The notes under the pieces: model-generated
What the model saw: only the letters and a program-made list of their open reading frames with translations
Databases searched by the model: none
What the model was told of the DNA's origin: nothing
Translations under genes and position numbers: made by a program
Part shown: positions 10,613-20,370 of the stretch, piece after piece
How positions within the stretch are numbered: position 1 is the stretch's first letter
Layout: every line of letters starts with the position of its first letter
Assembly: GCF_001645125.1 (NCBI RefSeq)
Contig: NZ_LXKA01000187.1
Location: 62,001-126,000, forward strand
Source: Paraburkholderia ginsengiterrae
Lineage (GTDB): Bacteria; Pseudomonadota; Gammaproteobacteria; Burkholderiales; Burkholderiaceae
Length of the DNA stretch: 64,000 nucleotides
Direction of reading: 5' to 3'

Positions 10613-11614
10613 ATGTCCGATATCCAATTAGCGTCCGGCGCCAGCAGGTCGACCCCACCCGGCAGCGAGTCGCAGCAGAAGGCGCCAAGCCGCGCCGGCG
10701 ACGTGATCTTCGGCGGTCTCGCGCGCCTTTCCGCGATCATCACCCTGTTGCTCCTCGGCGGCATCATCGTTTCGCTGATCGTCGCGTCCATGCCGTCGAT
10801 CAAGCAGTTCGGTCTCAGCTTCCTGTGGACCTCGGACTGGGATCCACCCAGCAAGCAATTCGGCGCGCTGGTGCCGATCTACGGCACGATCGCCACCTCG
10901 ATCATTGCACTCATCATCGCGGTGCCTGTGAGCTTCGGCATCGCGCTATTCCTGACTGAACTCTCGCCCGCATGGCTGCGCCGGCCGCTCGGCATCGCGA
11001 TCGAACTGCTCGCGGCGATTCCGTCGATCGTGTATGGCATGTGGGGCCTGCTCGTGTTCGCGCCGATCTTCGCGCAATGGTTCGAAAAGCCGCTCGGCGC
11101 CGTGCTGGGCGGCATTCCGTTCGTCGGAGCGCTGTTCCGGGGCGCGCCGATCGGCATCGGCATTCTGTGCGCGGGTGTGATTCTCGCGATCATGATCATT
11201 CCGTACATCGCTTCGGTGATGCGCGACGTGTTCGAAGTCACGCCTGTGCTGCTGAAAGAATCGGCGTACGGCATCGGCTGCACGACGTGGGAAGTGATGT
11301 GGAAGATCGTGCTGCCCTTCACCAAGAGCGGCGTGATCGGCGGCGTCATGCTGGGTCTCGGCCGCGCGCTCGGCGAGACGATGGCCGTCACGTTCGTGAT
11401 CGGCAACACCAATCTGCTCGATAACGTCTCGCTGTTTTCGCCGGGCAACAGCATTACGTCGGCGCTCGCCAACGAATTCGCGGAAGCGGATCCAGGCCTG
11501 CATACGTCGGCGCTGATGGAACTGGGCCTGATTCTGTTCGTGATTACTTTCATCGTCCTGGCGATCTCGAAGATCATGCTGCTTCGCCTCGAAAAAGGGG
11601 AGGGCGCGAAATGA
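10613..11614 (+). CDS. pstC: Phosphate ABC transporter permease PstC
   Basis: One of two inner-membrane subunits forming the phosphate channel with PstA. The 333-residue product from ATG 10613 (MSDIQLAS...) has about six membrane segments and the permease coupling-loop EAA-type motif ([21 protein letters not shown]). The frame is open further upstream to 10496 but would overlap the pstS 3' hairpin. The stop overlaps the pstA start by 4 bases (ATGA), so translation is coupled. Confidence 0.96.
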   Translation: MSDIQLASGASRSTPPGSESQQKAPSRAGDVIFGGLARLSAIITLLLLGGIIVSLIVASMPSIKQFGLSFLWTSDWDPPSKQFGALVPIYGTIATSIIALIIAVPVSFGIALFLTELSPAWLRRPLGIAIELLAAIPSIVYGMWGLLVFAPIFAQWFEKPLGAVLGGIPFVGALFRGAPIGIGILCAGVILAIMIIPYIASVMRDVFEVTPVLLKESAYGIGCTTWEVMWKIVLPFTKSGVIGGVMLGLGRALGETMAVTFVIGNTNLLDNVSLFSPGNSITSALANEFAEADPGLHTSALMELGLILFVITFIVLAISKIMLLRLEKGEGAK

Positions 11615-12507
11615 GCCAGCCCACTTTGAACATGCCGGGTTCGAACGATCCCGCCGCACTCGAAGAAATGCGCGTGCGCCTGCAGGGCCGCCGCCGCGTG
11701 ACGAACGCAATCGCGTTGACCATGTCGCTCGGCGCGATGGCGTTCGGCCTGGTATGGCTGGTCTGGATTCTGTACACGACCTTGCACCTCGGCATCGGTG
11801 GCCTGTCGGTCGAACTGTTCACGCAGTCGACGCCGCCGCCGAACACCGACGGCGGCGGTCTCGCCAATGCGATCGTCGGCAGCCTCATGCTGGTTGTGCT
11901 CGCAACGTTCGTCGGCACGCCGATCGGCATTCTGGCGGGCGTGTATCTCGCCGAATACGGTCAGAAGCGCTGGCTTGCCAGCCTCACGCGCTTTATCAAC
12001 GACATCCTGTTGTCGGCGCCGTCGATCGTGGTCGGTCTGTTCGTCTACGCGCTCGTGGTGGCGAAGATGGGGCACTTCAGCGGCTGGGCCGGCGTGTTCT
12101 CGCTTGCCTTGCTGCAGATTCCGATCGTGATCCGCACCACGGAAAACATGCTGAAGCTGGTGCCGAACGCACTGCGTGAAGCGGCCTTCGCACTCGGCAC
12201 GCCGAAGTGGAAGATGGTGCTGTCGATCACGCTGAAGGCGTCGATCGCGGGTATCGTCACGGGCGTGCTGCTCGGCGTCGCGCGGATCGCCGGCGAAACC
12301 GCGCCGCTGCTCTTCACGGCGCTGTCGAACCAGTTCTTCTCGGTCAATATGAGCCAGCCGGTCGCGAACCTGCCGGTCACGATCTACAAGTTTGCGATGA
12401 GTCCGTTCGCGCAGTGGCAATCGCTTGCGTGGGCCGGCGTCTTCCTGATCACGCTCGCGGTGCTCGGACTGAACATCCTCGCGCGCACGATCTTTTCGAA
12501 CAAGTAA
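11611..12507 (+). CDS. pstA: Phosphate ABC transporter permease PstA
   Basis: Second channel subunit, 298 residues, about six membrane helices, with the coupling-loop region [20 protein letters not shown]. It starts within the last codons of pstC (4-base overlap). Sequence motifs such as FLAEYG-like [11 protein letters not shown] and [14 protein letters not shown] are typical of PstA. pstB follows after 17 bases. Confidence 0.96.
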   Translation: MSQPTLNMPGSNDPAALEEMRVRLQGRRRVTNAIALTMSLGAMAFGLVWLVWILYTTLHLGIGGLSVELFTQSTPPPNTDGGGLANAIVGSLMLVVLATFVGTPIGILAGVYLAEYGQKRWLASLTRFINDILLSAPSIVVGLFVYALVVAKMGHFSGWAGVFSLALLQIPIVIRTTENMLKLVPNALREAAFALGTPKWKMVLSITLKASIAGIVTGVLLGVARIAGETAPLLFTALSNQFFSVNMSQPVANLPVTIYKFAMSPFAQWQSLAWAGVFLITLAVLGLNILARTIFSNK

Positions 12508-12524
12508 GGGCGGAGTGTAATCCG

Positions 12525-13373
12525 ATGAATATGGCAGAAACGCAAATCAATCAGGTCGCACGCCCGACGGCGCCCGCCGGTTCCGATCCCGCTCAGAGCG
12601 GCCAATCGCAGGCGCCGTCGCGCCCGAAGATCGAAATTAACGATCTGAACTTCTTCTACGGCAAGTATCACGCGCTGAAGAACATCAACCTGCAGATTCC
12701 CGAAGGCAAGGTGACCGCGTTCATCGGCCCGTCGGGTTGGGGCAAGTCGACGTTGCTGCGCACGCTCAACAAGATGTACGCGCTCTATCCGGAGCAACGC
12801 GCCGAAGGCGAGATCCTGATGGACGGCGAGAACCTCCTGACCTCCAAGCGCGATATCTCGCTGCTGCGCGCGCGGATCGGCATGGTGTTCCAGAAGCCGA
12901 CGCCGTTCCCGATGTCGATCTACGACAACATCGCGTTCGGCGTGAAGATGTTCGAAACGCTGCCGCGCTCTGAAATGGACGACCGCGTGGAATGGGCGCT
13001 GACCAAGGCCGCGCTGTGGAACGAAGTGAAGGACAAGCTCGGCCAGAGCGGCTACGGTTTGTCGGGCGGCCAGCAGCAGCGTCTGTGCATCGCGCGCGGC
13101 ATCGCGATTCGCCCGGAAGTGCTGTTGCTCGACGAGCCGTGTTCGGCACTGGACCCGATTTCGACGGGCCGTATCGAAGAGCTGATCGCCGAACTGAAGA
13201 GCGATTACACGGTGGTGATCGTTACGCACAACATGCAACAGGCGGCCCGCTGTTCGGACTACACTGCCTATATGTATCTCGGTGAATTGATCGAGTTTGG
13301 TGATACCGAAAAGATCTTCATCAAGCCGGTCCGCAAGGAAACCGAGGACTACATTACTGGCCGCTTCGGCTAA
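12525..13373 (+). CDS. pstB: Phosphate ABC transporter ATPase PstB
   Basis: Cytoplasmic ATPase that powers PstCA and takes part in PhoR signalling. Seen: Walker [10 protein letters not shown] (residues 69-77), Q-loop [14 protein letters not shown], signature LSGGQQQR, Walker [14 protein letters not shown] and H-loop VTHNM. Residue 72 is Trp; in most PstB proteins this is Cys (GPSGCGKST), a single-base change (TGG at 12738-12740). The first ~35 residues are a non-conserved Pro/Ala/Gln-rich lead. ATG 12531 is an alternative start two codons on. The stop directly abuts the phoU frame. Confidence 0.96.
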   Translation: MNMAETQINQVARPTAPAGSDPAQSGQSQAPSRPKIEINDLNFFYGKYHALKNINLQIPEGKVTAFIGPSGWGKSTLLRTLNKMYALYPEQRAEGEILMDGENLLTSKRDISLLRARIGMVFQKPTPFPMSIYDNIAFGVKMFETLPRSEMDDRVEWALTKAALWNEVKDKLGQSGYGLSGGQQQRLCIARGIAIRPEVLLLDEPCSALDPISTGRIEELIAELKSDYTVVIVTHNMQQAARCSDYTAYMYLGELIEFGDTEKIFIKPVRKETEDYITGRFG

Positions 13374-13400
13374 ATGGCCGAGCCAAACAAGGAGCACGAC

Positions 13401-14105
13401 ATGTCCGACAAACACCTGTCCAGCCAGTTCGACGCCGACCTGAATCTGGTTTCCTCCAAGGTGCTCGAAATGGGTGGCCTGGTCGAATCGCAGATCGTCA
13501 AGGCCATGCAGGCGCTCAACGAATTCGATCTCGACATCGCCGAACAGGTGATCGCCGCTGAAGACCGCCTGAACTCGATGGAAGTGGAAATCGACGAAGA
13601 GTGCAGCAACATCATCGCGCGCCGTCAGCCGGCCGCGCGTGACTTGCGCCTGCTGATCGCGATTTCGAAAACCATCACGAACCTCGAGCGCGCCGGCGAC
13701 GAAGCCGAAAAAATCGCCAAGCGCACCAAGCGTCTGATGGAAGACGGCGCGTCGCGCACCATTAATATCGCCGAGATCAAGTTGTCCGGCGAAATGGCGG
13801 TGTCGATTCTGCGCCTCGCGCTGGACGCGTTCGCGCGTCTCGATACGGTTGCCGCCGCGCAGATCGTGCGCGACGACAAGGCGATCGACGAGGAATTCCG
13901 CGCTTTCGTGCGCAAGCTGGTGTCTTACATGACTGAAGATCCGCGTTCGATTTCCGTGGGCCTCGACTTCCTGTTTATCGCCAAGGCGATCGAACGGATC
14001 GGCGACCACGCGAAGAACATCGCTGAATTCATCATCTACATCGTGAAGGGCACCGACGTGCGGCACAAGTCGCGCGACGCGCTCGAGCGCGAAGCACTCA
14101 GTTAA
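13401..14105 (+). CDS. phoU: Phosphate-specific transport regulator PhoU
   Basis: PhoU links Pst occupancy to PhoR, keeping the Pho regulon off when phosphate is plentiful. The start is set by aaggag eight bases before ATG 13401, although an ATG directly after the pstB stop (13374) is in frame. The 234-residue product shows the two tandem three-helix PhoU repeats; metal-site acidic clusters are seen in NLERAGDEAEKIAKR and IERIGDHAKNIAEFI. Confidence 0.96.
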   Translation: MSDKHLSSQFDADLNLVSSKVLEMGGLVESQIVKAMQALNEFDLDIAEQVIAAEDRLNSMEVEIDEECSNIIARRQPAARDLRLLIAISKTITNLERAGDEAEKIAKRTKRLMEDGASRTINIAEIKLSGEMAVSILRLALDAFARLDTVAAAQIVRDDKAIDEEFRAFVRKLVSYMTEDPRSISVGLDFLFIAKAIERIGDHAKNIAEFIIYIVKGTDVRHKSRDALEREALS

Positions 14106-14131
14106 GCCAGATATAAGGATCAGAGGTGCCG

Positions 14132-14833
14132 ATGCCCAGCAGCATTCTCGTCATTGAAGATGAGCCCGCCATTTCCGAACTGATTTCGGTCAATCTTCAA
14201 CACGCCGGACACTGCCCGATTCGTGCGTACAACGCGGAACAGGCGCAGAACCTGATCAGCGACGTATTGCCCGACCTCGTGCTGCTCGACTGGATGTTGC
14301 CGGGCAAATCGGGCATTGCGTTCGCGCGCGACCTGCGCAATAACGAGCGCACGAAGCATATTCCGATCATCATGCTGACCGCGCGTGGCGATGAGCAGGA
14401 CAAGGTGCTCGGCCTCGAAATCGGAGCGGACGACTACGTCACCAAACCGTTCTCGCCGAAGGAATTGATGGCGCGCATCAAGGCGGTGTTGCGCCGCCGC
14501 GCGCCGCAGCTGACCGAGGACGTGGTCGCGATCAACGGCCTCAAGCTCGATCCGGCGACGCACCGCGTGGCCGCGCATGCCGAAGGCAGCGAGATCAAGC
14601 TCGATCTCGGCCCGACGGAATTCCGTCTGCTGCATTTCTTCATGACGCACCCGGAGCGCGTGCACAGCCGCACGCAGTTGCTCGACCAGGTGTGGGGCGA
14701 TCACGTGTTCGTCGAAGAGCGCACCGTGGATGTGCACATCAAGCGTCTGCGCGCGGCGCTCAAGCCGGCAGGGTGCGATGCTATGATTGAGACGGTTCGC
14801 GGCAGCGGCTACCGGCTCGCGAAGAGCGCCTGA
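14132..14833 (+). CDS. phoB: Phosphate regulon response regulator PhoB
   Basis: OmpR-family response regulator that binds Pho boxes. The receiver domain has the acidic pair (IEDEPAIS), the phospho-acceptor Asp in LVLLDWMLPGKSG, and the conserved Lys in YVTKPFSPKEL. The C-terminal winged helix (from ~residue 130) includes RTQLLDQVWGDHVFVEERTV and the recognition helix DVHIKRLRAAL. Start ATG 14132 gives 233 residues; GTG 14126 is in frame. Located 26 bases after phoU. Confidence 0.96.
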   Translation: MPSSILVIEDEPAISELISVNLQHAGHCPIRAYNAEQAQNLISDVLPDLVLLDWMLPGKSGIAFARDLRNNERTKHIPIIMLTARGDEQDKVLGLEIGADDYVTKPFSPKELMARIKAVLRRRAPQLTEDVVAINGLKLDPATHRVAAHAEGSEIKLDLGPTEFRLLHFFMTHPERVHSRTQLLDQVWGDHVFVEERTVDVHIKRLRAALKPAGCDAMIETVRGSGYRLAKSA

Positions 14834-14951
14834 CGCATGCGGTGGCCTGCGGGCCTCCCGTGCCGTACAACGTATCTTCGCATTGGTTGTTGCCAATAGC
14901 CGCCGCGATTCGCATCCCGGCGCATACGGTTTTCTCTTCGATCGCTAGACC

Positions 14952-16265
14952 ATGAACATCATCTGGGCGCGCTCCATCGTGTCGGTCGTGCTGCTGGCTG
15001 TTCTGTGCGCGGTGGTCGGCGCGCTCGTGAACGTCAAGGCAGGACTCGTTCTCGCGATTGTCATGCTGCTCGCGCAGAGCCTCTTCAGCACCTTTCACAA
15101 ACAGCGCCTGTGGCGTCTGCTCGACGCGCCGGTCTACGGCGAAGTACCGAGTGCGCCTGGCATCTGGGGCGAAATCTACTACCGTCTGCACAAGCTCGCG
15201 AAGCGCTGGCATGCGCAGGTGCGCCAGGTGGAGCAGCAGCATTCGCGTTTTATCCAGGCCATCCAGGCCTCGCCGAACGGTGTGGCCATGCTCGACGATC
15301 ATGACCAGATCGAGTGGTGCAACGCGATCTCCGAACTCCACTTCGGCCTCGATGCGAAACGCGATTTGCGCCAGCACATTACGCATCTGGTGCGTCAGCC
15401 CGATTTCGTCCGGTATCTGAATTCGGCTCGCTACGAAGAAATGCTGATCATGCGCGGCATGGGCGACAAGCGCCAGAATGTGCTGTCCGTGCAGGTGTTT
15501 CCGTACGGCGAGAATCGCAAGCTGGTGTTGTCGCAAGACATTACCGAGCTCGAGCGGACCGACGCGATGCGGCGCGATTTCGTCGCCAACGTTTCGCATG
15601 AACTGAAGACGCCGCTCACCGTGCTCTCCGGTTTTCTGGAGACGATGCGCGAGTTGCCGCTAAGCGAAGCAGAGTGCGCGCGCTATCTGGAACTGATGGA
15701 GCAGCAGGCGTCGCGCATGCGCCATATCGTGAGCGACCTGCTGGTGCTGGCGAAGCTCGAAGGTGACAACAAGCCGCCGAGCGATCAGATGATCGATATG
15801 CGCGCCGTGTTGCGGCACTTGCGCGACGACGCGGAAAACCTGTCGAGCGACCATCACAAGATCGTATTCGACGCTGACGAAGGGCTCACGGTCACCGGAG
15901 TCGAAACCGAGATTTTGAGCGCGCTCGGCAATCTCGTGACGAACGCGATCCGCTACACGCCGGACGGCGGCACGATCAAGGTGATCTGGCACGCGCAAGG
16001 CGGCCAGGCGCTGTTTTCGGTGATAGACAGCGGTCTGGGTATTCCGGCTGCGGATATTCCACGCCTGACGGAGCGCTTCTATCGCGTCGATCGCAGCCGC
16101 TCGCGCGACACCGGCGGTACCGGCCTCGGCCTCGCGATCGTCAAACACGTGCTGCAACGTCACGACGCGCAGCTCGACGTGAAGAGCGAAGAGGGCCGCG
16201 GCAGCACCTTTACCGTGCGCTTCCCGGTGTATCGCACGGCACGCCGGCAACCGGCGCCGGCTTGA
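14952..16265 (+). CDS. phoR: Phosphate regulon sensor histidine kinase PhoR
   Basis: PhoR phosphorylates PhoB when phosphate is scarce. The 437-residue product has two hydrophobic segments in the first ~40 residues, a PAS domain (ASPNGVAMLDDHDQIEW, ~residue 105), the H-box FVANVSHELKTPLTVL with the phospho-acceptor His, the N-box NLVTNAIRYTP, and G-boxes DSGLGIP and GGTGLGLAIVKHV. It lacks a large periplasmic sensing domain, normal for PhoR, which senses through PstB/PhoU. It is last in the operon, followed by a terminator. Confidence 0.96.
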   Translation: MNIIWARSIVSVVLLAVLCAVVGALVNVKAGLVLAIVMLLAQSLFSTFHKQRLWRLLDAPVYGEVPSAPGIWGEIYYRLHKLAKRWHAQVRQVEQQHSRFIQAIQASPNGVAMLDDHDQIEWCNAISELHFGLDAKRDLRQHITHLVRQPDFVRYLNSARYEEMLIMRGMGDKRQNVLSVQVFPYGENRKLVLSQDITELERTDAMRRDFVANVSHELKTPLTVLSGFLETMRELPLSEAECARYLELMEQQASRMRHIVSDLLVLAKLEGDNKPPSDQMIDMRAVLRHLRDDAENLSSDHHKIVFDADEGLTVTGVETEILSALGNLVTNAIRYTPDGGTIKVIWHAQGGQALFSVIDSGLGIPAADIPRLTERFYRVDRSRSRDTGGTGLGLAIVKHVLQRHDAQLDVKSEEGRGSTFTVRFPVYRTARRQPAPA

Positions 16266-16299
16266 TCCGATTCAGGCTGACGACGGTTTCGGCCAAAGA

Positions 16300-16328
16300 A
16301 AAACCCGCCTGAACAAGGCGGGTTTTTT
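16300..16328. terminator. Bidirectional terminator between phoR and ppk1
   Basis: aaacccgcct / aggcgggttt stem with A run on the left and T run on the right (aaaaacccgcc...ggcgggtttttt). It serves the convergent phoR (+) and ppk1 (-) transcripts. Confidence 0.9.
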
Positions 16329-16368
16329 ATGCGTGCTGCCGGCTCGCCGCGGCGAGCGCAACCCGCGC

Positions 16369-18432
16369 TTACGGACAGAATTTCCCCAGCAGACTCATTT
16401 GCGCGTTGCGCGAGGACTTGCCCGGCCGACGGCGGCGATAATGGCCGTCGCTTTGCATCAGCCACGCGGATTGATTGTCGCCGAGAAACGCCGACAGGCC
16501 CTCGGCGATCACGCGCCGTTTCAGGCGGCGATTGTTGACGGGGAACGCCACTTCCACGCGCCGGAAGAGATTGCGGTCCATCCAGTCCGCGCTCGACAGG
16601 TAGACCTGCTCCTTGCCGTCGTCGTAGAAATAGTAGATGCGATGGTGCTCAAGGAAGCGCCCGACAATCGAGCGCACCGTGATGTTCTCCGATAGGCCTT
16701 CCACGCCCGGCTGCAACGAGCAGACGCCACGCACGATCAGATCGATCTTCACGCCTGCCTGCGATGCTTCGTAAAGCTCGGCAATCACGGTGGGTTCGAG
16801 CAGTGCGTTCATCTTCGCCACGATGCGCGCCTTCTTGCCGGCGCGGGCATGATCGGCTTCGGCGCGAATCGCCTCGATCAGTTTCGGATGCAGCGTGAAC
16901 GGGGATTGCCACAGTTCATGCAGCTTCAGCTCGCCGCCAATGCCGGTCAGTTGCTGGAACACGTGGTGCACGTCTTCGCAGATTTTCTGATCGGCGGTCA
17001 TCAGACCGAAGTCGGTGTAGAGGCGTGCGGTGCGCGGATGATAGTTGCCGGTGCCCAGATGCACGTAGCGCTTGAGCGTGGTCTTGCCGCCCACCGATAC
17101 GCGCCGCACGATCAGCATCATCTTCGCGTGGCACTTGTGGCCCACCACGCCGTACACGACGTGCGCGCCGACCGCTTCGAGTTGCGAGGCCCAGTTGATG
17201 TTGGTTTCTTCGTCGAAGCGCGCAAGCAGTTCGACCACGACCGTCACTTCCTTGCCGTTGCGCGCGGCTTGCATCAGCGCGTCCATCAGCGGCGAGTCGG
17301 TGCCCGTGCGATAGATGGTCTGCTTGATCGCCACCACGTTCGGATCCTTGGCGGCCTGCAGCAGCAGTTCCAGCACCGGCTGGAAGCTCTCGTACGGGTG
17401 ATGCAGCAGCACGTCGCCCTGATCGATCACGTCGAACATATTGGCGCTGTTGTTGATCTGCTGCGGAATTGAGGGAATGTGCGGCACGAACTTCAGATCG
17501 GGCCGGTCCACCATCTCCGGCAGCTGCATCAGCCGCACCAGATTGACCGGGCCGTCGGCGTAGTAGCAGTCCTTATCGGAGAGACCGCTTTCGTCGAGCA
17601 GGCGCCGCACCACATGCGCGGGCGTTTCCGCCGACACTTCGAGCCGCACGGCATTGCCCAGATGGCGCGCCGGCAACTCGCCCTGCAACGCGACGCGCAG
17701 GTTGGTGATTTCGTCTTCGTCGACGAACAGTTCGCTATTGCGCGTGATGCGAAACTGATTGCAGCTGCGCACCACCAGGTTCGGAAACAGTTCGCCGACA
17801 AAGCGCTGCAACAGCGAGCTCAGCAGCACGAAACCATGCGGATAGCCCGACAGTTCCTGCGGCATGCGCACGAGCCGCGGCAGCGCGCGCGGCGCTTGCA
17901 CGATGCCCATCATCGCCTGACGGCCGAATGCGTCTTTGCCCTCGAGTTCGACGACGAAGTTCAAGCTCTTGTTGAGCACGCGCGGAAATGGATGCGCAGG
18001 ATCGAGACCGATTGGCGTGAGCACCGGCAGCAGTTCGTCGAAGAAATAATTGCGCGCCCATTCGGTCTGCGCTTCGTTCCACGCTTCGGTGCCGTGAAAA
18101 TAGATGCCTTCTGCTTCGAGCGCGGTCAACACCGTGTCGTGCAGCATGGTGTATTGGCGATGCACGAGTTTCTGCGCGCGCTCGACCACGAGGTCGTACA
18201 CATGCTGCAACGACATGCCATCCGGCGACAAAGCGCCGGGGTTGTCGCGCATCTGTTCCTGCAGTCCGGCCATGCGGACTTCGAAGAATTCGTCGAGATT
18301 GCTACTGGTGATGCAGATGAAGCGCAGGCGTTCGAGCAAAGGGACGGCTGGGTCGGCAGCTTGTGCCAACACACGCTCGTTGAAACCCAGAATGCCCAGC
18401 TCGCGATTCAATAAGGGGTAGCGGATGGACAT
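16369..18432 (-). CDS. ppk1: Polyphosphate kinase 1
   Basis: PPK1 reversibly polymerises the terminal phosphate of ATP into polyphosphate. ATG 18432 (MSIRYPLLNRELGIL) gives 687 residues, matching the E. coli enzyme (~688); the longer frame to 18489 would run into the Pho-box-like repeats. The phospholipase-D-like fold is recognised by VVGHKCHAKMML, containing the autophosphorylated His region, and GTGNYHPRTARLYTDFGLMT with the second conserved His. It is convergent with phoR and divergent from ppx. Confidence 0.96.
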   Translation of the reverse strand: MSIRYPLLNRELGILGFNERVLAQAADPAVPLLERLRFICITSSNLDEFFEVRMAGLQEQMRDNPGALSPDGMSLQHVYDLVVERAQKLVHRQYTMLHDTVLTALEAEGIYFHGTEAWNEAQTEWARNYFFDELLPVLTPIGLDPAHPFPRVLNKSLNFVVELEGKDAFGRQAMMGIVQAPRALPRLVRMPQELSGYPHGFVLLSSLLQRFVGELFPNLVVRSCNQFRITRNSELFVDEDEITNLRVALQGELPARHLGNAVRLEVSAETPAHVVRRLLDESGLSDKDCYYADGPVNLVRLMQLPEMVDRPDLKFVPHIPSIPQQINNSANMFDVIDQGDVLLHHPYESFQPVLELLLQAAKDPNVVAIKQTIYRTGTDSPLMDALMQAARNGKEVTVVVELLARFDEETNINWASQLEAVGAHVVYGVVGHKCHAKMMLIVRRVSVGGKTTLKRYVHLGTGNYHPRTARLYTDFGLMTADQKICEDVHHVFQQLTGIGGELKLHELWQSPFTLHPKLIEAIRAEADHARAGKKARIVAKMNALLEPTVIAELYEASQAGVKIDLIVRGVCSLQPGVEGLSENITVRSIVGRFLEHHRIYYFYDDGKEQVYLSSADWMDRNLFRRVEVAFPVNNRRLKRRVIAEGLSAFLGDNQSAWLMQSDGHYRRRRPGKSSRNAQMSLLGKFCP

Positions 18433-18746
18433 CGGCAGCGAGAAAGGAATGTCAGGAAGGGGGGCGGAAAGACGCTCGGAAATTCTCACAGTATGATGAC
18501 GTTGTTATGACATTCTCGATCTTTTGATTTTACGCTGCATTCGTCGCGTGTCGTCAAGATGACGCAGTCGTGTGGGACCATATGGCACCCCCATTGCTGC
18601 GAGGTGGCATCGTGAGGTCCGGTACGCTTAGAATGGCGTCTTTGAACAGCGCGGCTGGCCACAAGGCGCCCAAAGCGCAACGTGAACACCCGGTGCCCTC
18701 CGCATCCTACGCCGCCGCGCTCGCGCGCATGGAGTCCGCTTACTCG
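18433..18746. other. Divergent ppk1-ppx intergenic region
   Basis: Contains Pho-box-like repeats for ppk1 (18485-18513) and an inverted repeat cgtca-aga-tgacg at 18552-18564. The rest encodes only a poorly supported N-terminal extension of ppx. Confidence 0.6.
18485..18513 (-). promoter_or_regulatory. Pho-box-like repeats upstream of ppk1
   Basis: Read on the minus strand: atgtcataaca acgtcatcata ctgtgag, with TCA, TCA and TGA cores exactly 11 bases apart. The box lies about 55 bases upstream of the ppk1 ATG. Spacing and core match the PhoB half-site pattern; the third half-site is degenerate. Confidence 0.65.
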
Positions 18747-20258
18747 ATGGTCAATACTCCGCAACTCCTCGCCGCCGTCGACCTCGGCTCGAACAGCTTC
18801 CGTCTTATCGTGGGCCGTGTCGAGGAAACCGACGCGGGCAGCCAGATTTATCAGGTCGACGCCCTGCGCGAGCCGGTGCGTCTTGCCGCCGGTTTGTCGC
18901 GCGACAAGATGCTCGATCGCGCTTCGCAGGTGCGCGGCTGGGACGCATTGAAGCGTTTCGGCGAGCGGCTGCGCGATTTTCATCCGGACCACGTTCGCGC
19001 GGTCGCCACCAATACGCTGCGTATCGCCAAGAACGCCGGCGAGTTTCTCGGCGAGGCGCAAGCCGCGCTGGGTTTCCCGATTGAAGTGATCGCCGGGCGT
19101 GAAGAAGCGCGTCTGATCTATGCGGGCGCGGCGCACTCGGTGCCGGCGAGCCCGGGCAAACGCCTCGTGGTCGATATCGGCGGCGGTTCGACGGAATTCA
19201 TCATCGGTTCGCACTACACGCCGATCAAGATGGAGAGTCTGTACATCGGCTGCGTGAGCCACAGCCGCGCGTTTTTCCCGGCGGGCAACGTCGACGAATA
19301 CACGATGCGCCAGGCCGAACTCGCCGCGAGCCGCGAAATCCAGATCATTTCGGCGGAGTACAAGAAAACCGGCTGGGAGCAGGCAATCGGCTCATCGGGC
19401 ACGGCACGTGCGCTGGCCGAACTGGTCGAGGCGAACGGCTTCAACGATCCGGGCATCACGCACGAGATTTCGCGCGGCGGGCTCGAGCGGCTCAAGCGCG
19501 CGTTGATCAAGGCGGAGAACGTCAATCGTCTGAAGCTCGTCGCGTTGAAGGCCGATCGCGTTCCGGTGCTGGCCGGCGGCCTGTCGATCATGATCGCCGT
19601 GTTCGACGAACTCGGCGTCGATTACGTAGACACCACCGACGCCGCGCTGCGCCTTGGCGTGTTGTACGACCTGCTGGGCCGTTCGCAGCATGCCGACATG
19701 CGCGCGGTGACGGTGGGCGGCTTCATGCGCCGTTACGGCGTGGATCGTTCGCAGGCCGGACGTATCGGCGAGCTCGCGGTCAGCTTTTACGACCAGTTCA
19801 AGGAGCCCGACGAAGAGCGCCGCGTGGAAAACCGCATGTTCCTCGGCTGGGCGGCGTCGCTGCATGAAATCGGCTTGTCGATCTCGCACAGCGCGTATCA
19901 CAAGCACTCGGCCTACATTGCCAGCAACGCGGACATGCCGGGCTTTTCGCGCACCGATCAGGCGCGCCTCGCCGCGCTCGCCCTCGGTCACGCGGGCAAG
20001 CTGGGCAAGCTGTCGCAAACACGCGAAGTGGAATGGCCGCTGCTGTTCTGTCTGCGGCTCGCGGCGCTGCTGTGCCGCCGGCGGGCGGATGTCGGATTGC
20101 CGGGCATCGCGGTCGCGCAGGTCAATGGCGGCTACGAGGTGCGTCTGCCGAACCAGTGGGTGGCCAACAATCCGCTTACAGACTACAGCCTGATCCAGGA
20201 AGCGGCGGAGTGGGAAAAGGTTGGCATTCCGTATCGTGTCGTCTACACGGACGAATGA
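18747..20258 (+). CDS. ppx: Exopolyphosphatase (Ppx/GppA family)
   Basis: Ppx hydrolyses terminal phosphates from polyphosphate, opposing Ppk1. The actin-like ATPase fold motifs are AAVDLGSNSFRLIVGR (phosphate 1), VVDIGGGSTEFIIG (phosphate 2) and the catalytic Glu region VIAGREEARLIYAG. A C-terminal HD-like domain follows (HEIGLSISHSAYHKHSAYI, ~residue 375). The frame is open to 18570, but the homologous part begins at MVNTPQLLAAVDLG; ATG 18747 gives 503 residues and ATG 18729 is also possible. Confidence 0.95.
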   Translation: MVNTPQLLAAVDLGSNSFRLIVGRVEETDAGSQIYQVDALREPVRLAAGLSRDKMLDRASQVRGWDALKRFGERLRDFHPDHVRAVATNTLRIAKNAGEFLGEAQAALGFPIEVIAGREEARLIYAGAAHSVPASPGKRLVVDIGGGSTEFIIGSHYTPIKMESLYIGCVSHSRAFFPAGNVDEYTMRQAELAASREIQIISAEYKKTGWEQAIGSSGTARALAELVEANGFNDPGITHEISRGGLERLKRALIKAENVNRLKLVALKADRVPVLAGGLSIMIAVFDELGVDYVDTTDAALRLGVLYDLLGRSQHADMRAVTVGGFMRRYGVDRSQAGRIGELAVSFYDQFKEPDEERRVENRMFLGWAASLHEIGLSISHSAYHKHSAYIASNADMPGFSRTDQARLAALALGHAGKLGKLSQTREVEWPLLFCLRLAALLCRRRADVGLPGIAVAQVNGGYEVRLPNQWVANNPLTDYSLIQEAAEWEKVGIPYRVVYTDE

Positions 20259-20286
20259 AGCGGGGCACGTCGCAATCGGCGCATGC

Positions 20287-20328
20287 ATAAAAAATCCCGG
20301 CAAGCTTGCGCTGCCGGGATTTTTTTAG
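20287..20328. terminator. Bidirectional terminator between ppx and olsB
   Basis: aaaaaatcccggca / tgccgggattttttt, a strong stem with A and T runs on opposite sides, between two convergent genes. Confidence 0.92.
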
Positions 20329-20370
20329 GGTGTTACCCCTTGCGCGCCGCGTTGCGTGGCGCGGGTTCGC

